Shown piece by piece: positions 1-9,369 of a stretch of DNA of 64,000 bases. The translations under genes and the position numbers were made by a program. The DNA comes from Streptosporangiaceae bacterium NEAU-GS5 (GTDB taxonomy: Bacteria > Actinomycetota > Actinomycetes > Streptosporangiales > Streptosporangiaceae), in the NCBI GenBank assembly GCA_017592665.1, contig JAGFNW010000004.1, forward strand, positions 186,001 to 250,000. Direction: 5' to 3'. The notes under the pieces were generated by a model, which was not told the origin of the DNA, made no database searches, and was given only the letters and a program-made list of their open reading frames with translations. Position 1 is the first letter of the stretch. Each line of letters begins with the position of its first letter.

Positions 1-2
1 CC

Positions 3-320
3 AACAAGGGCGGCACGGTCGTCGTCGGCAACGGCGCCTGGCGGGCCTCACTGGTCCAGTTCAACGCGTCGACGTGCGCGCCGATCGCGGGTCAGAAGAT
101 CGTCACGGGGGCGACCCGGCCGTACCAGGGCTGGATCTCCCTGGCGTACGAGCAGAAGACCCCGGCGCCGGCGGTGCTGTCCCCCGCGGCGCCGGCCCTG
201 CTGACGGTCGTGGTGCCGGGAACCGACCGCCCCGAGGTCACCTGCTCCGGCCGGAGCGTGATCGCGCACACCCCGACCGGCCCGGTCCGCTTCCGAATTT
301 CCGGATATGACCTGATTTAG
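3..320 (+). CDS. 3' end of an unrecognised gene, possibly a heparinase II/III-like protein
   Basis: An open frame enters from the left edge and ends at TAG 318-320, giving 105 C-terminal residues (starts NKGGTVVVGNGAW). The part seen is beta-rich with a W-x-S-x-x-Y segment followed by PAP and a hydrophobic LLTVVVPG stretch. That pattern recalls the C-terminal beta-sandwich of heparinase II/III-type polysaccharide lyases, but the catalytic part is outside the window, so the assignment is a guess. The stop codon lies 4 nt inside the end of the convergent cimA gene, so the two 3' ends touch. It could equally be another secreted protein. Confidence 0.5.
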   Translation, partial: NKGGTVVVGNGAWRASLVQFNASTCAPIAGQKIVTGATRPYQGWISLAYEQKTPAPAVLSPAAPALLTVVVPGTDRPEVTCSGRSVIAHTPTGPVRFRISGYDLI

Positions 321-1885
321 CGCCCGGCGCGGAGGAGTCCGTACGTGACGGCCTGCTCGAGGGCCTGCCAGGAGGCCTCGATGATGTTCTCGTCGACGCC
401 CACGGTGGCCCACTCGGCGTCGGCGTCGCTGGAGGTGACCAGCACGCGGGTGACGGCGTCGGTGCCGTGGGTGCCCTCGAGTATGCGTACCTTGAAGTCG
501 ATCAGCTCGACCGCGGCCAGCTCGGGATAGAGCTTCTCCAGGGCCAGCCGCACGGCCTTGTCGAGCGCGTTGACGGGGCCGACGCCCTCGCCGGTGGCGA
601 CGATCCGCTCGCCCTTGGCGTGCAGCTTGACGGTGGCCTCGGAGACCACGTCGCCGGTGGTGCGCCGCTCGACGATGACGCGCCACGACTCGACCTCGAA
701 GTGCCGTTCCTTGACGCCGTTGACCGTGTCGCGGAGCAGCAGCTCGAAGGAGGCGTCGGCGGCCTCGAAGGTGTAGCCGCGCGCCTCCATGTCCTTGACC
801 CGGTCGACCAGCTCGCGCGACTGGTCGGCGGACAGGCTGTATCCCAGCTCACGGCCCTTCAGCTCGACCGAGGCGCGGCCGGCCATGTCGGAGACGAGCA
901 TCCGCATGTCGTTGCCCACCTCCTCCGGATCGATGTGCTGGTAGAGGTTGGGGTCGACCTTGACGGCGCTGGCGTGGATGCCGGCCTTGTGCGCGAACGC
1001 CGACATCCCGACGTACGGCTGGTGCGAGTTGGGGGTGACGTTGGTGACCTCGGTGATCGCGTGCGCGATCCGGGTCATGTCCCGCAGCGACTGCGGGGGC
1101 ACCAGCTCATATCCCCGCTTGAGCTGGAGGTTGGCGACGACCGTGAACAGGTTGGCGTTGCCGGACCGCTCGCCGTAGCCGTTGGCGCAGCCCTGCACGT
1201 GGTCGGCGCCCGCGGCGACCGCGGCGAGCGTGTTGGCGACGGCGCAGCCCGTGTCGTCGTGGCAGTGGATGCCGACCCGCGCGCCCGTCCCCACCGCGGT
1301 GTGCACGATCTCGGCCAGCTCGTCGGGGAGCATGCCGCCGTTGGTGTCGCAGAGCGCGATCACCGACGCGCCGGCCTCCGCCGCGACCCTGACCACTTCG
1401 AGCGCGTACGCCGGGTTGGAGCGGTAACCGTCGAAGAAGTGCTCGGCGTCCAGGAACACCCTCTGCCCTCCCGCGCGGAGATGCTCGACCGTGTCGCGGA
1501 TCATCGCGAGGTTCTCGTCGAGCGTCGTGCGGAGGGCCAGCTCGACGTGCCGGTCGTGACTCTTTGCCACAAGAGTCACGACCGGCGCGCCGGAATCGCG
1601 CAGTGCGGCGACCAGGGGGTCGTCGGCCGCCTTCACGCCTGCCCGGCGGGTCGCGCCGAACGCGGCGAGCTGCGCGTGCTTCAGGTCGAGCTCGGTCTGA
1701 GCCCGCCGGAAGAATTCGGTGTCCTTGGGGATGGCGCCCGGCCAGCCGCCCTCGATGAAGCCGACGCCAAGGCCGTCCAGGTGGCGAGCGATGGCCAGTT
1801 TGTCGGCCACGGAGAGGGTGAGTCCCTCTTGCTGCGCTCCGTCACGGAGCGTCGTGTCGTACACGTGGAAGCCGTCGTCGGCCAT
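317..1885 (-). CDS. cimA: (R)-citramalate synthase (isopropylmalate synthase-like)
   Basis: 522 residues. It should condense acetyl-CoA with pyruvate to citramalate, the threonine-independent route to 2-oxobutyrate and isoleucine. The N-terminal HMGL-like barrel has DTTLRDG (10-16), the metal-binding HCHD (207-210) and the GYGERSGNANL loop (236-246). A LeuA-type regulatory dimerisation domain fills roughly residues 385-522, where end-product feedback acts in this family. The start at ATG 1885 is chosen because AAGGAG precedes it by 7 nt and the family begins at DGFHVYDTTLRDG; the longer frame upstream runs through the attenuator and is not coding. A leader peptide and terminator precede it. 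A homocitrate or isopropylmalate synthase activity is less likely given the length and class. Confidence 0.9.
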   Translation of the reverse strand: MADDGFHVYDTTLRDGAQQEGLTLSVADKLAIARHLDGLGVGFIEGGWPGAIPKDTEFFRRAQTELDLKHAQLAAFGATRRAGVKAADDPLVAALRDSGAPVVTLVAKSHDRHVELALRTTLDENLAMIRDTVEHLRAGGQRVFLDAEHFFDGYRSNPAYALEVVRVAAEAGASVIALCDTNGGMLPDELAEIVHTAVGTGARVGIHCHDDTGCAVANTLAAVAAGADHVQGCANGYGERSGNANLFTVVANLQLKRGYELVPPQSLRDMTRIAHAITEVTNVTPNSHQPYVGMSAFAHKAGIHASAVKVDPNLYQHIDPEEVGNDMRMLVSDMAGRASVELKGRELGYSLSADQSRELVDRVKDMEARGYTFEAADASFELLLRDTVNGVKERHFEVESWRVIVERRTTGDVVSEATVKLHAKGERIVATGEGVGPVNALDKAVRLALEKLYPELAAVELIDFKVRILEGTHGTDAVTRVLVTSSDADAEWATVGVDENIIEASWQALEQAVTYGLLRAGR

Positions 1886-1920
1886 CGGATTCTCCTTGGA
1901 AGGAAAGACACTCGCGAGGA

Positions 1921-1989
1921 AAACAAAAAGACCCCTCACGGACGTGAGAGGTCTGCGCGCCGGCCAGGTCCTGATTTCAGCCGGCGCGC
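1921..1989 (-). terminator. Attenuator of cimA: terminator plus competing hairpin
   Basis: Read on the minus strand, AGACCTCTCACG pairs with CGTGAGGGGTCT (1929-1954, a 12-bp stem with one wobble) and is followed by TTTTTGTTT, a textbook Rho-independent terminator located 35 nt before the cimA start. Just upstream, perfect 10-nt arms GCGCGCCGGC/GCCGGCGCGC (1980-1989 and 1955-1964) form a second hairpin starting at the end of the leader peptide. GGTCTGC inside the leader peptide can pair with GCAGACC at the foot of the terminator, giving alternative folds. This is the arrangement of a BCAA-responsive attenuator. Confidence 0.85.
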
Positions 1990-2015
1990 CTGCTGATAAT
2001 GAGCAGACCGCGCAT
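1977..2015 (-). CDS. cimA leader peptide (MRGLLIISRRAG)
   Basis: A 12-residue frame from ATG 2015 to TGA 1977, carrying consecutive CTG CTC ATT ATC codons (Leu-Leu-Ile-Ile) then Ser-Arg-Arg. The run of codons for the end products of the pathway, the position about 90 nt upstream of cimA and the terminator that follows mark it as an attenuation leader peptide: ribosome stalling at Leu/Ile codons would change which hairpin forms. No strong ribosome-binding site is visible in front of it, so it may be translated from a leaderless or near-leaderless transcript. Confidence 0.8.
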   Translation of the reverse strand: MRGLLIISRRAG

Positions 2016-2057
2016 AGTGTCTGCAGTCTGCCACACGCACCACCATCCGGCACACTC

Positions 2058-2074
2058 ATCTCACTATGCGAGAC
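2058..2074 (-). promoter_or_regulatory. Near-palindromic operator-like motif, copy a (cimA / O-methyltransferase)
   Basis: Minus-strand sequence GTCTCGCATAGTGAGAT, one of four well-placed copies of consensus GTCTCGnATnGTGAGAY in the window. It lies 43 nt upstream of the cimA leader peptide start and, on the other strand, just before the putative -10 (TAGGGT) of the methyltransferase gene. It may therefore affect both divergent transcripts. The binding protein is unknown; an IclR-type NdgR/LtbR-like regulator of leucine genes is a guess. Confidence 0.6.
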
Positions 2075-2092
2075 GCCGGTAGGGTGGCGGTC

Positions 2093-2742
2093 ATGAAATC
2101 AGATGACTTCCTCCGGTCCGACATCGCGGCGTACGCCATCACCCACACGACCCGGCCCGACGACGTGCTGCGCGACCTCGCGGCCGAGACCCACGAGCGG
2201 CTGGGCGGCGCGGCCGGCATGCAGATCCCCTCGGACCAGGGCACTCTCCTGTACATCCTGGCCTCGATCATCCAGCCGAGGCTCGCGGTGGAGGTCGGCA
2301 CGTTCACCGGCTACTCGTCGATCTGCGTGGCCCGCGCCCTGCCCGAGGGCGGCCGGCTGATCGCGTGCGACGTGAGCGAGGAGTGGACGTCGGTCGCCCG
2401 GCGCTACTGGGAGCGCGCGGGCGTGGCCGACCGCATCGAGTTGCGCCTGGGTGACGCGGCCGCCACGCTCCGCGCGATGCCCGTGGACGAGACCATCGAC
2501 TTCGCGTTCATCGACGCCGACAAGGAGGGATACCCCGTCTACTACGAGGAGATCATGACCCGGCTGCGCCCCGGCGGCCTGATCGCCGTCGACAACACCC
2601 TGCAGCACGGCCGCATCGTCGACGCCGAGGCCGGTGGCACCGTGCCCGGCATGCGCGCCTTCAACGACCTGGTGGCCGCCGACAAGCGCGCCACGACCGT
2701 GCTGCTCCCCTTCGCCGACGGGGTGACGCTGATCTACAAGAA

Positions 2743-2746
<4 letters not shown>
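2093..2746 (+). CDS. Class I SAM-dependent O-methyltransferase (family 3, catechol/caffeoyl-CoA type)
   Basis: 217 residues. The SAM-binding motif reads VEVGTFTGYSSICVARAL, and the metal/substrate region has IDFAFIDADKEGYPVYYEE and GGLIAVDNTL, all typical of small divalent-metal-dependent O-methyltransferases. The natural acceptor cannot be told. ATG 2093 is preferred over ATG 2066 because TAGGGT sits 7 nt upstream, fitting a leaderless promoter, and the family begins near the following helix. It is divergent from cimA and convergent with ilvE; its TAG stop overlaps the ilvE stop by 4 nt. Confidence 0.85.
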
Positions 2747-3840
<1,094 letters not shown>

Positions 3841-3890
3841 TGATTCCTTCTCGTAAGTTATGACTAGAAACTACGGCATGAACGGGGTAA

Positions 3891-3929
3891 CGAAAAAGCG
3901 CACGGCGGCCGGGGGGCCACCGTGCGCTT
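3891..3929 (-). terminator. Rho-independent terminator after leuB
   Basis: Perfect 10-nt arms AAGCGCACGG and CCGTGCGCTT flank a 14-nt loop; on the minus strand the second arm runs into TTTTTCG. It lies just beyond the leuB stop and upstream of ilvE, uncoupling the two genes. Confidence 0.85.
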
Positions 3930-3948
3930 CGCGCTGTTGAGTGGCCGG

Positions 3949-4995
3949 CTATCCGGCTACTCGTGCGGCGATGTCGTCGCCGATCTCGCGGGTCTTGCGC
4001 GCCACCCAGGCGCCCTGCCGCTCGACCAGGTCGTCGGCGACGGCCTGCTCGACGCGCTGCGCGCCGGCCGTGAAGCCGAGGTGGTCGAGGAGCATGGCGA
4101 CCGACAGCACGGTCGCGGTGGGATCGGCCTTGCCGCGGCCGGCGATGTCCGGCGCCGAGCCGTGCACCGGCTCGAACATGGACGGGGTGGTCTTGGCCGG
4201 GTTGACGTTGCCGCTCGCGGCGAGGCCGATGCCGCCCGCGATGGCCGCGCCGATGTCGGTGATGATGTCGCCGAACAGGTTGTCGGTGACGATCACGTCG
4301 AACCGCCCGGGCTGGGTCACGAAGAACATCGAGGCCGCGTCGACGTGGCAGTAGTCGGCCTCGACCTCGGGGAACTCGGCGGCGATCCGGTTGGTGGTGC
4401 GCTGCCAGAGATCTCCGGCGTACGTCAGCACGTTGGTCTTGTGGACCAGGGTCAGCTTCTTGCGCGGTCGGCCCGCGGCCTTCTCGAACGCGTAGCGGAC
4501 CACGCGCTCGACGCCGTACGCGGTGTTCACCGAATCCTGCGTGGCGATCTCCTGCGGCGTCCCGCGGCGCAGGACACCGCCGGCCCCCGCATACGGCCCC
4601 TCGGTGCCCTCGCGGACGACGATCATGTCGATGTCTTCGGGGCGGGCCTCGCCGAGCGGGGTGGCCACGCCGGGGAACAGCTTGACCGGACGCAGGTTGA
4701 CGTAGTGGTCGAGCTCGAAGCGCAGCCGGAGCAGCAGGTCTCGCTCCAGCACGCCGGGCGGGACGCTCGGGTCGCCGACGGCGCCGAGCAGGATCGCGTC
4801 GTAACCGCGCAGCTCCTCGAGGACTGCGTCGGGAAGGGTCTCTCCGGTCGCGTGATAGCGCTTCGCGCCGAGGTCGTACGTCGTGGCCTCGACCTTGACG
4901 CCCACGGCGTCGAGGACCTTGAGACCTTCGGCGACGACCTCGGTGCCGATGCCGTCGCCGGGGATCACCGCCAGGCGGATGCTGCTCGACTCCAT
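3949..4995 (-). CDS. leuB: 3-isopropylmalate dehydrogenase
   Basis: 348 residues, the compact actinobacterial form. It oxidatively decarboxylates 3-isopropylmalate to 2-oxoisocaproate with NAD in leucine synthesis. Visible family features are the N-terminal [10 protein letters not shown], the substrate-binding arginines around [18 protein letters not shown], the [12 protein letters not shown] motif, the K in LVHKTNVL and the metal-binding aspartates in VDAASMFFV and [14 protein letters not shown]. The start lies only 6 nt after the stop of the upstream ROK regulator gene with no clear ribosome-binding site, so translation may be coupled. A strong terminator follows. Confidence 0.95.
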   Translation of the reverse strand: MESSSIRLAVIPGDGIGTEVVAEGLKVLDAVGVKVEATTYDLGAKRYHATGETLPDAVLEELRGYDAILLGAVGDPSVPPGVLERDLLLRLRFELDHYVNLRPVKLFPGVATPLGEARPEDIDMIVVREGTEGPYAGAGGVLRRGTPQEIATQDSVNTAYGVERVVRYAFEKAAGRPRKKLTLVHKTNVLTYAGDLWQRTTNRIAAEFPEVEADYCHVDAASMFFVTQPGRFDVIVTDNLFGDIITDIGAAIAGGIGLAASGNVNPAKTTPSMFEPVHGSAPDIAGRGKADPTATVLSVAMLLDHLGFTAGAQRVEQAVADDLVERQGAWVARKTREIGDDIAARVAG

Positions 4996-5001
4996 GACCG
5001 G

Positions 5002-6264
5002 TCAGCCTAGCGTGACGGTCCGCTCGAAGACCAGGTCGCGGGCCGTGTTGAGGCCGACGGCGAGCGCGCCGAGCAAGACCGAGTCGGCGCCGAGGGAGGA
5101 GGGCTCGATCCGGGGCGGCCGGAGCGCGACCAGCGTCTCCAGCCGGTCGGCGACCGGGCCGATCAGCAGGTCGGCCGCGGACGCGCCGATGCCGCCGCCG
5201 AGCACGACGAGCTCGGGGTCGAGCACCGCGGTCACCCCGGCCAGGGCGTGCGCGATGTGGTCCACCTCGGCCGCGACGACCTTGAGCGCGGCCGGGTTTC
5301 CGGCGCGCGCGGCGTCGAACACCTCCTTGGCGGAGGACGCGGTCAGGCCGAGCCGTTCGGCGCCGGCCACCACGCCGTCGGCCGAGGCCACCGACTCGAA
5401 CATGCCCCGCCCCGGGTTGACGATCGGGTCACCCTCGCCTACCGGGAGGTAGGAGATCTCTCCCGCCGCGCCCTGCGAGCCGCGGTAGAGCTTGCCGTCG
5501 ATCACCACGCCCATGCCGATGCCGGTGCCGATGGAGACGAACGCGAAGTGGGACACGCCCTGGCCGAGGCCATAGGCGCCCTCGCCGACGGCGGCCAGGT
5601 CGACGTCGTTCTCCAGGACGTACGGGGATCCGGTCACCTCGGCCAGCCGCTCGACGGCGCCCGGCTGCTCCCATCCGGGCAGGTTGGGAGCCAGGCGCAG
5701 GGCGCCCGTGTCCTTGTCGTGGATGCCGGGCGTGCCGAAAACGGCCAGCGTGATCTCGGTGGGGCCGCCGAGCCCGGCCTCCGCGGTGAGCTCCGCGGTG
5801 ATCTCGGTCAGCTGCGCCAGCGCGTCGTCGTAGCTGTCGGCGCGGGACGGCTCGTCGCGCCGCGCCACGATCTCGCCGACCAGGTCGGCCAGGGCGAGCC
5901 GGACGTACGCGCGGCCGATGTCGACCGCGAGGACCCACCCGGCCTGGGGCCGGATCTCGTACAGCAGCGCGGCCCGGCCGGCGTTGCCGGTGCGCAACCC
6001 CACAGGGCGCACCAGTCTGGCGCGCTCCAAGTCGGCCAGGGCCACGGAAATCGTTGGTTTCGACAGCCCGGTCGCCTGCGCCAGCTCCGGCCTTGACACC
6101 TTGCCCAAGCGGAAGATCTCCGCGAACACGGCTCGCTCGTTCATCACACGCAGCAGGCTCGTCGTGTTGGCGGTCCCACCGCCGATACCCACCATGCTCC
6201 CAAGATTGGCATAACCGCCGCGGAAGGCGGGCCAGTTGATCTCCAGCGGATCCCCCTGCACCAT
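5002..6264 (-). CDS. ROK-family transcriptional repressor (XylR/NagC type)
   Basis: 420 residues. A winged helix-turn-helix at about residues 45-95 (VSRPELAQATGLSKPTISVALADLERARLV) precedes a ROK sugar-sensing domain with VLAVDIGRAYVRLAL, a SIGTGIGMGVVIDG loop and GAAGEISY. The Cys zinc cluster of many ROK proteins is absent. It is divergent from a pentose-type ABC transporter and kinase, so it most likely represses that operon and its own gene until sugar binds. GGAGG precedes ATG 6264 by 7 nt. It reads into leuB 6 nt downstream, an odd pairing that may be simple readthrough. Confidence 0.85.
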   Translation of the reverse strand: MVQGDPLEINWPAFRGGYANLGSMVGIGGGTANTTSLLRVMNERAVFAEIFRLGKVSRPELAQATGLSKPTISVALADLERARLVRPVGLRTGNAGRAALLYEIRPQAGWVLAVDIGRAYVRLALADLVGEIVARRDEPSRADSYDDALAQLTEITAELTAEAGLGGPTEITLAVFGTPGIHDKDTGALRLAPNLPGWEQPGAVERLAEVTGSPYVLENDVDLAAVGEGAYGLGQGVSHFAFVSIGTGIGMGVVIDGKLYRGSQGAAGEISYLPVGEGDPIVNPGRGMFESVASADGVVAGAERLGLTASSAKEVFDAARAGNPAALKVVAAEVDHIAHALAGVTAVLDPELVVLGGGIGASAADLLIGPVADRLETLVALRPPRIEPSSLGADSVLLGALAVGLNTARDLVFERTVTLG

Positions 6265-6312
6265 GCCGAGCCCTCCATGTTCCCCAGTTGTGATCTCGCG
6301 GGTCTAGCCAAC

Positions 6313-6345
6313 CAGTTGATAGTAAATTACCTTTCTTATCAACTG
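6313..6345. promoter_or_regulatory. Putative ROK operator between repressor and sugar transporter
   Basis: Perfect 9-nt arms CAGTTGATA (6313-6321) and TATCAACTG (6337-6345) surround an A+T-rich 15-nt centre in an otherwise G+C-rich divergent intergenic region. A+T-rich inverted repeats are typical ROK repressor sites. The symmetric TTGATA elements could also act as promoter hexamers in both directions. Confidence 0.7.
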
Positions 6346-6370
6346 TGTACGTTAGGAAAGGATCGGTGCC

Positions 6371-7468
6371 ATGCGGCGAGGATTGTCGGCCGTTGCCATC
6401 GCCGGGCTCCTGCTCAGCGCCGCCTGCGGCAACAGCAACAACACCCCCTCAAGCTCAGGGGGCACCACGGCGGCCGCCCAGGGCGGGGGGAAGACCATCG
6501 CGCTCTTCCTTCCGGAGTCCAAGACCACCCGATACGAGGCGTTCGACCGCCCCTTGTTCGAGGCCAAGGTCAAGGCCCTGTGCGCCGACTGCAAGCTGCT
6601 GTACTCCAACGCCGACCAGGACGCGGCCAAGCAGCAACAGCAGGTCGAGGCCGCGCTCACCCAGGGCGCGAACGTGATCGTGCTGGACGCGGTCGACGCC
6701 GCGGCCGTGGCCCCCCTGGTCAACCAGGCCAAGCAGAAGAACATCCCGGTCATCGCGTACGACCGGCTGATCAGCGGAATCGACTACGCCTACTACGTCT
6801 CGTTCAACAACGTGCGGGTCGGCGAGATGCAGGGCCAGGCGCTGCTGGACGCGCTGAACGCGGACGGCAAGGCCGGCAAGGGCGAGATCGTGATGATCCA
6901 CGGCGCCCCGACCGACCCCAGCTCGGCCGACTACAAGAAGGGCGCGCACAACGTGCTCGACGGCAAGGTCAAGATCGGCCGCGAGTTCGACACCCCCGAC
7001 TGGAGCCCCGACAAGGCGCAGCAGGAGATGGAGCAGGCCATCACCGCGCTCGGCCGCGACAACATCGTCGGCGTGCTGTCGGCCAACGACGGCATGGCGA
7101 GCGGCGCCATCGCGGCCATGAAGCGGGCCGGCTACAAGGCCATCCCGCCGATCACCGGGCAGGACTCCGAGCTGGCCGCGGTCCAGCGGATCCTCACCGG
7201 CGAGCAGTACATGACCATTTATCTCGACATCAGGTCTGAGGCCGAGAAGTCGGCCGAGCTGGCCGTCTCCCTGGCCAAGGGCGAGAAGCCGGCCGCGCCC
7301 ACGACGGTCAACAACGGCACCGCCGACATCCCGTCGTTCCTGCTCGACCCGATCGCGGTCACCAAGGACAAGATCGAGGGGACCATCGTCAAGGACGGCT
7401 TCTACAAGGTCGACCAGATCTGCACGGCCGAATACAAGGACGCCTGCGGCCAGGCGGGGATCCAGTAA
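6371..7468 (+). CDS. Sugar ABC transporter substrate-binding lipoprotein (XylF-like)
   Basis: 365 residues. A lipoprotein signal ends at the lipobox LSAAC (Cys19), followed by an NSNNTPSSSGG linker and a periplasmic-binding fold of the ribose/xylose class. YDRLISGIDYAYYVSFNNVRVGEMQG is strongly reminiscent of XylF. It would capture a pentose or related sugar outside the membrane for the ATPase and permease encoded directly downstream. GGAAAGGA lies 9 nt before ATG 6371. It is the first gene of a four-gene operon under the putative ROK operator. The exact sugar (xylose, or another monosaccharide) is an inference. Confidence 0.9.
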   Translation: MRRGLSAVAIAGLLLSAACGNSNNTPSSSGGTTAAAQGGGKTIALFLPESKTTRYEAFDRPLFEAKVKALCADCKLLYSNADQDAAKQQQQVEAALTQGANVIVLDAVDAAAVAPLVNQAKQKNIPVIAYDRLISGIDYAYYVSFNNVRVGEMQGQALLDALNADGKAGKGEIVMIHGAPTDPSSADYKKGAHNVLDGKVKIGREFDTPDWSPDKAQQEMEQAITALGRDNIVGVLSANDGMASGAIAAMKRAGYKAIPPITGQDSELAAVQRILTGEQYMTIYLDIRSEAEKSAELAVSLAKGEKPAAPTTVNNGTADIPSFLLDPIAVTKDKIEGTIVKDGFYKVDQICTAEYKDACGQAGIQ

Positions 7469-8188
7469 ATGATCTCGGTAAAAAACGTATCCAAGCGATA
7501 CGGCGCGGTCCAGGCTCTCCAGGAGGTGAGCCTGGACCTTCGTCCCGGTGAGGTCGTCGCGCTCGTCGGCGACAACGGGGCGGGCAAGTCAACACTCGTC
7601 AAAGCCATCGCCGGGGTCATCTCCCCGGACAGCGGGACGATCCTGGTCGACGGATCCGAGGCGCGGGTGGCCAACCCGCACGACGCGCAGGCGCTCGGCA
7701 TCTCGACCGTCTACCAGGACCTCGCGCTGTGCGAGAACCTCGACGTGGTCGCCAACCTGTTCCTCGGCGCGGAGCGGCGGCGGTGGACGCTGATGCGCCA
7801 CATATCCATGGAACGATCCGCCCGCGAGCTTCTGACCTCGCTCGATGTGCGGATCCGGGACATCGCGGTGCCGGTGTCGATGCTGTCGGGCGGACAGCGC
7901 CAGTCGGTCGCCATCGCGCGCGCCCTCGTGGGCGAGCCGCGCCTGGTGATCCTCGACGAGCCCACGGCGGCCCTCGGCGTGGAGCAGACGGCCCAGGTCC
8001 TCGACCTGATCCGGCGGCTGCGCGACCGGGGGCTCATGGTGCTGCTCATCTCGCACAACCTCGCGGACGTTCGCGCGGTCAGCGACCGCATCGTGGTGCT
8101 CCGCCTCGGGCGCAACGCCGGCGAGTTCGTCACGGCCGAAACCTCCCAGGAGGCGGTCGTGGCCGCGATCACGGGAGCGGCCGCATGA
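7469..8188 (+). CDS. Sugar ABC transporter ATP-binding protein, single-domain
   Basis: 239 residues with one nucleotide-binding domain: Walker A GDNGAGKST (34-42), signature LSGGQRQSVAIARAL and Walker B LVILDEPTAALG, then an H-loop SHN. E. coli XylG or RbsA carry two fused ATPase domains of about 500 residues, so this belongs to the half-size class (FrcA-like) and must work as a homodimer. It starts on the nucleotide after the lipoprotein stop codon and overlaps the permease start by 4 nt, indicating translational coupling. Confidence 0.9.
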   Translation: MISVKNVSKRYGAVQALQEVSLDLRPGEVVALVGDNGAGKSTLVKAIAGVISPDSGTILVDGSEARVANPHDAQALGISTVYQDLALCENLDVVANLFLGAERRRWTLMRHISMERSARELLTSLDVRIRDIAVPVSMLSGGQRQSVAIARALVGEPRLVILDEPTAALGVEQTAQVLDLIRRLRDRGLMVLLISHNLADVRAVSDRIVVLRLGRNAGEFVTAETSQEAVVAAITGAAA

Positions 8189-9369
8189 CTCTCACCGAAA
8201 CGCGCAAGCCGTACACGCCGAAGGAGGCCGTGGAGCGGCTGCGCCACGGCGACCTCGGCGCCTGGCCGGTGGTCGGCGGGCTGATCGCGATCGCGATCGT
8301 CTTCCAGACCCTCAACGACCGCTTCCTGTCCCCCGAGAACCTCACCAACCTGGTCCTCCAGATGGCTGCCACCGGGACCATCTCGCTCGGCATCATCATG
8401 GTGCTGCTGCTCGGCGAGATCGACCTGTCGGCCGGCTCGGTGAGCGGCGTGTGCGCGGTCGTCATGGCCATCCTCGCGGTACGCGACGGCTGGAACCCGA
8501 TCCTCGCGATCGTGGTGGCGATGCTCGCCGGCGCCCTGATAGGGGTCCTACACGGCGTCATGTTCACCCAGTTGCGCATGCCGTCGTTCGTGGTCACCCT
8601 GGCCGGGTTGCTGGGCTGGCTGGGCCTGCTGCTCTACCTGCTCGGCCAGGGCGGCATCATCAACCTGCCGTTCAACGGGTTCATCGCGGGCCTCAGCGAC
8701 ACCTGGCTGCCGCCCTGGCTGGCCTGGCTGATCGTCGTGGTGCTGGTCGCCGCGGTCGGCGGATCCGGGCTGGCGCAGCGCCGTCAGCGGCTGGCCGCCG
8801 ACCTTCCGGTGACGCCCGCCTGGTGGCCGATGGTCAAGGCCGGCGGCTTCGCCGTCGTGCTGGGCGCCGCGGTGGCCGTCATGTCGGCCGACCGTGGTGT
8901 GCCCCTGCTGCTGGTCATCTTCGGGGCGCTGGTCGTCCTGTTCGACCTGGTGCTGCGGCACACGGTGTTCGGCCGGTGGATGTACGCCGTGGGCGGCAAC
9001 GTCGAGGCGGCCCGCCGGGCCGGCATCAACGTCACCCGGATCAGGATCGCGGCCTTCGCGCTGTCGTCCACGCTCGCGGCGACCGGCGGGATCCTGGCGG
9101 CCAGCCGCCTGGCCGCCGTCAACCAGGGCTCCGGCGGCAGCGACACCCTGCTCATGGCGATCGCGGCGGCCGTCATCGGCGGCACCTCGTTGTTCGGCGG
9201 GCGGGGCCGCGCCTACCACGCGCTGCTCGGCGTGCTGGTGATCCAGTCCATCTCCAACGGGATGTTCCTGCTCAGCGTCGACTCCTCGGTCCGCTACATG
9301 GTGACCGCGGCCGTGCTCGCGCTCGCCGTCGGCATCGACTCCCTCGCCCGCCGCGGGAGCGCTTCGTGA
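8185..9369 (+). CDS. Sugar ABC transporter permease (XylH-like)
   Basis: 394 residues of strongly hydrophobic sequence with about ten or more membrane spans, including the LLGEIDLSAGSVSGV and IGGTSLFGGRG segments characteristic of ribose/xylose-type permeases. An approximately 60-residue insert around AQRRQRLAADLPVTP separates spans in the middle, as in XylH. ATG 8185 overlaps the ATPase stop (ATGA), and the 3' end overlaps the kinase GTG start in the same way. It forms the membrane channel for the sugar captured by the lipoprotein. Confidence 0.9.
   Translation: MTLTETRKPYTPKEAVERLRHGDLGAWPVVGGLIAIAIVFQTLNDRFLSPENLTNLVLQMAATGTISLGIIMVLLLGEIDLSAGSVSGVCAVVMAILAVRDGWNPILAIVVAMLAGALIGVLHGVMFTQLRMPSFVVTLAGLLGWLGLLLYLLGQGGIINLPFNGFIAGLSDTWLPPWLAWLIVVVLVAAVGGSGLAQRRQRLAADLPVTPAWWPMVKAGGFAVVLGAAVAVMSADRGVPLLLVIFGALVVLFDLVLRHTVFGRWMYAVGGNVEAARRAGINVTRIRIAAFALSSTLAATGGILAASRLAAVNQGSGGSDTLLMAIAAAVIGGTSLFGGRGRAYHALLGVLVIQSISNGMFLLSVDSSVRYMVTAAVLALAVGIDSLARRGSAS

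Noticed and set aside
467-1996. Long open frame on the plus strand opposite cimA (509 codons)
   Set aside because: A shadow of the GC-rich coding strand: composition is Gly/Arg/Asp/His-biased without domains, and cimA motifs are unmistakable.
317-2059. cimA read from the first upstream start at 2059 (580 codons)
   Set aside because: It would translate through the leader peptide and terminator hairpin, ignoring the AAGGAG site at the MADDG start.
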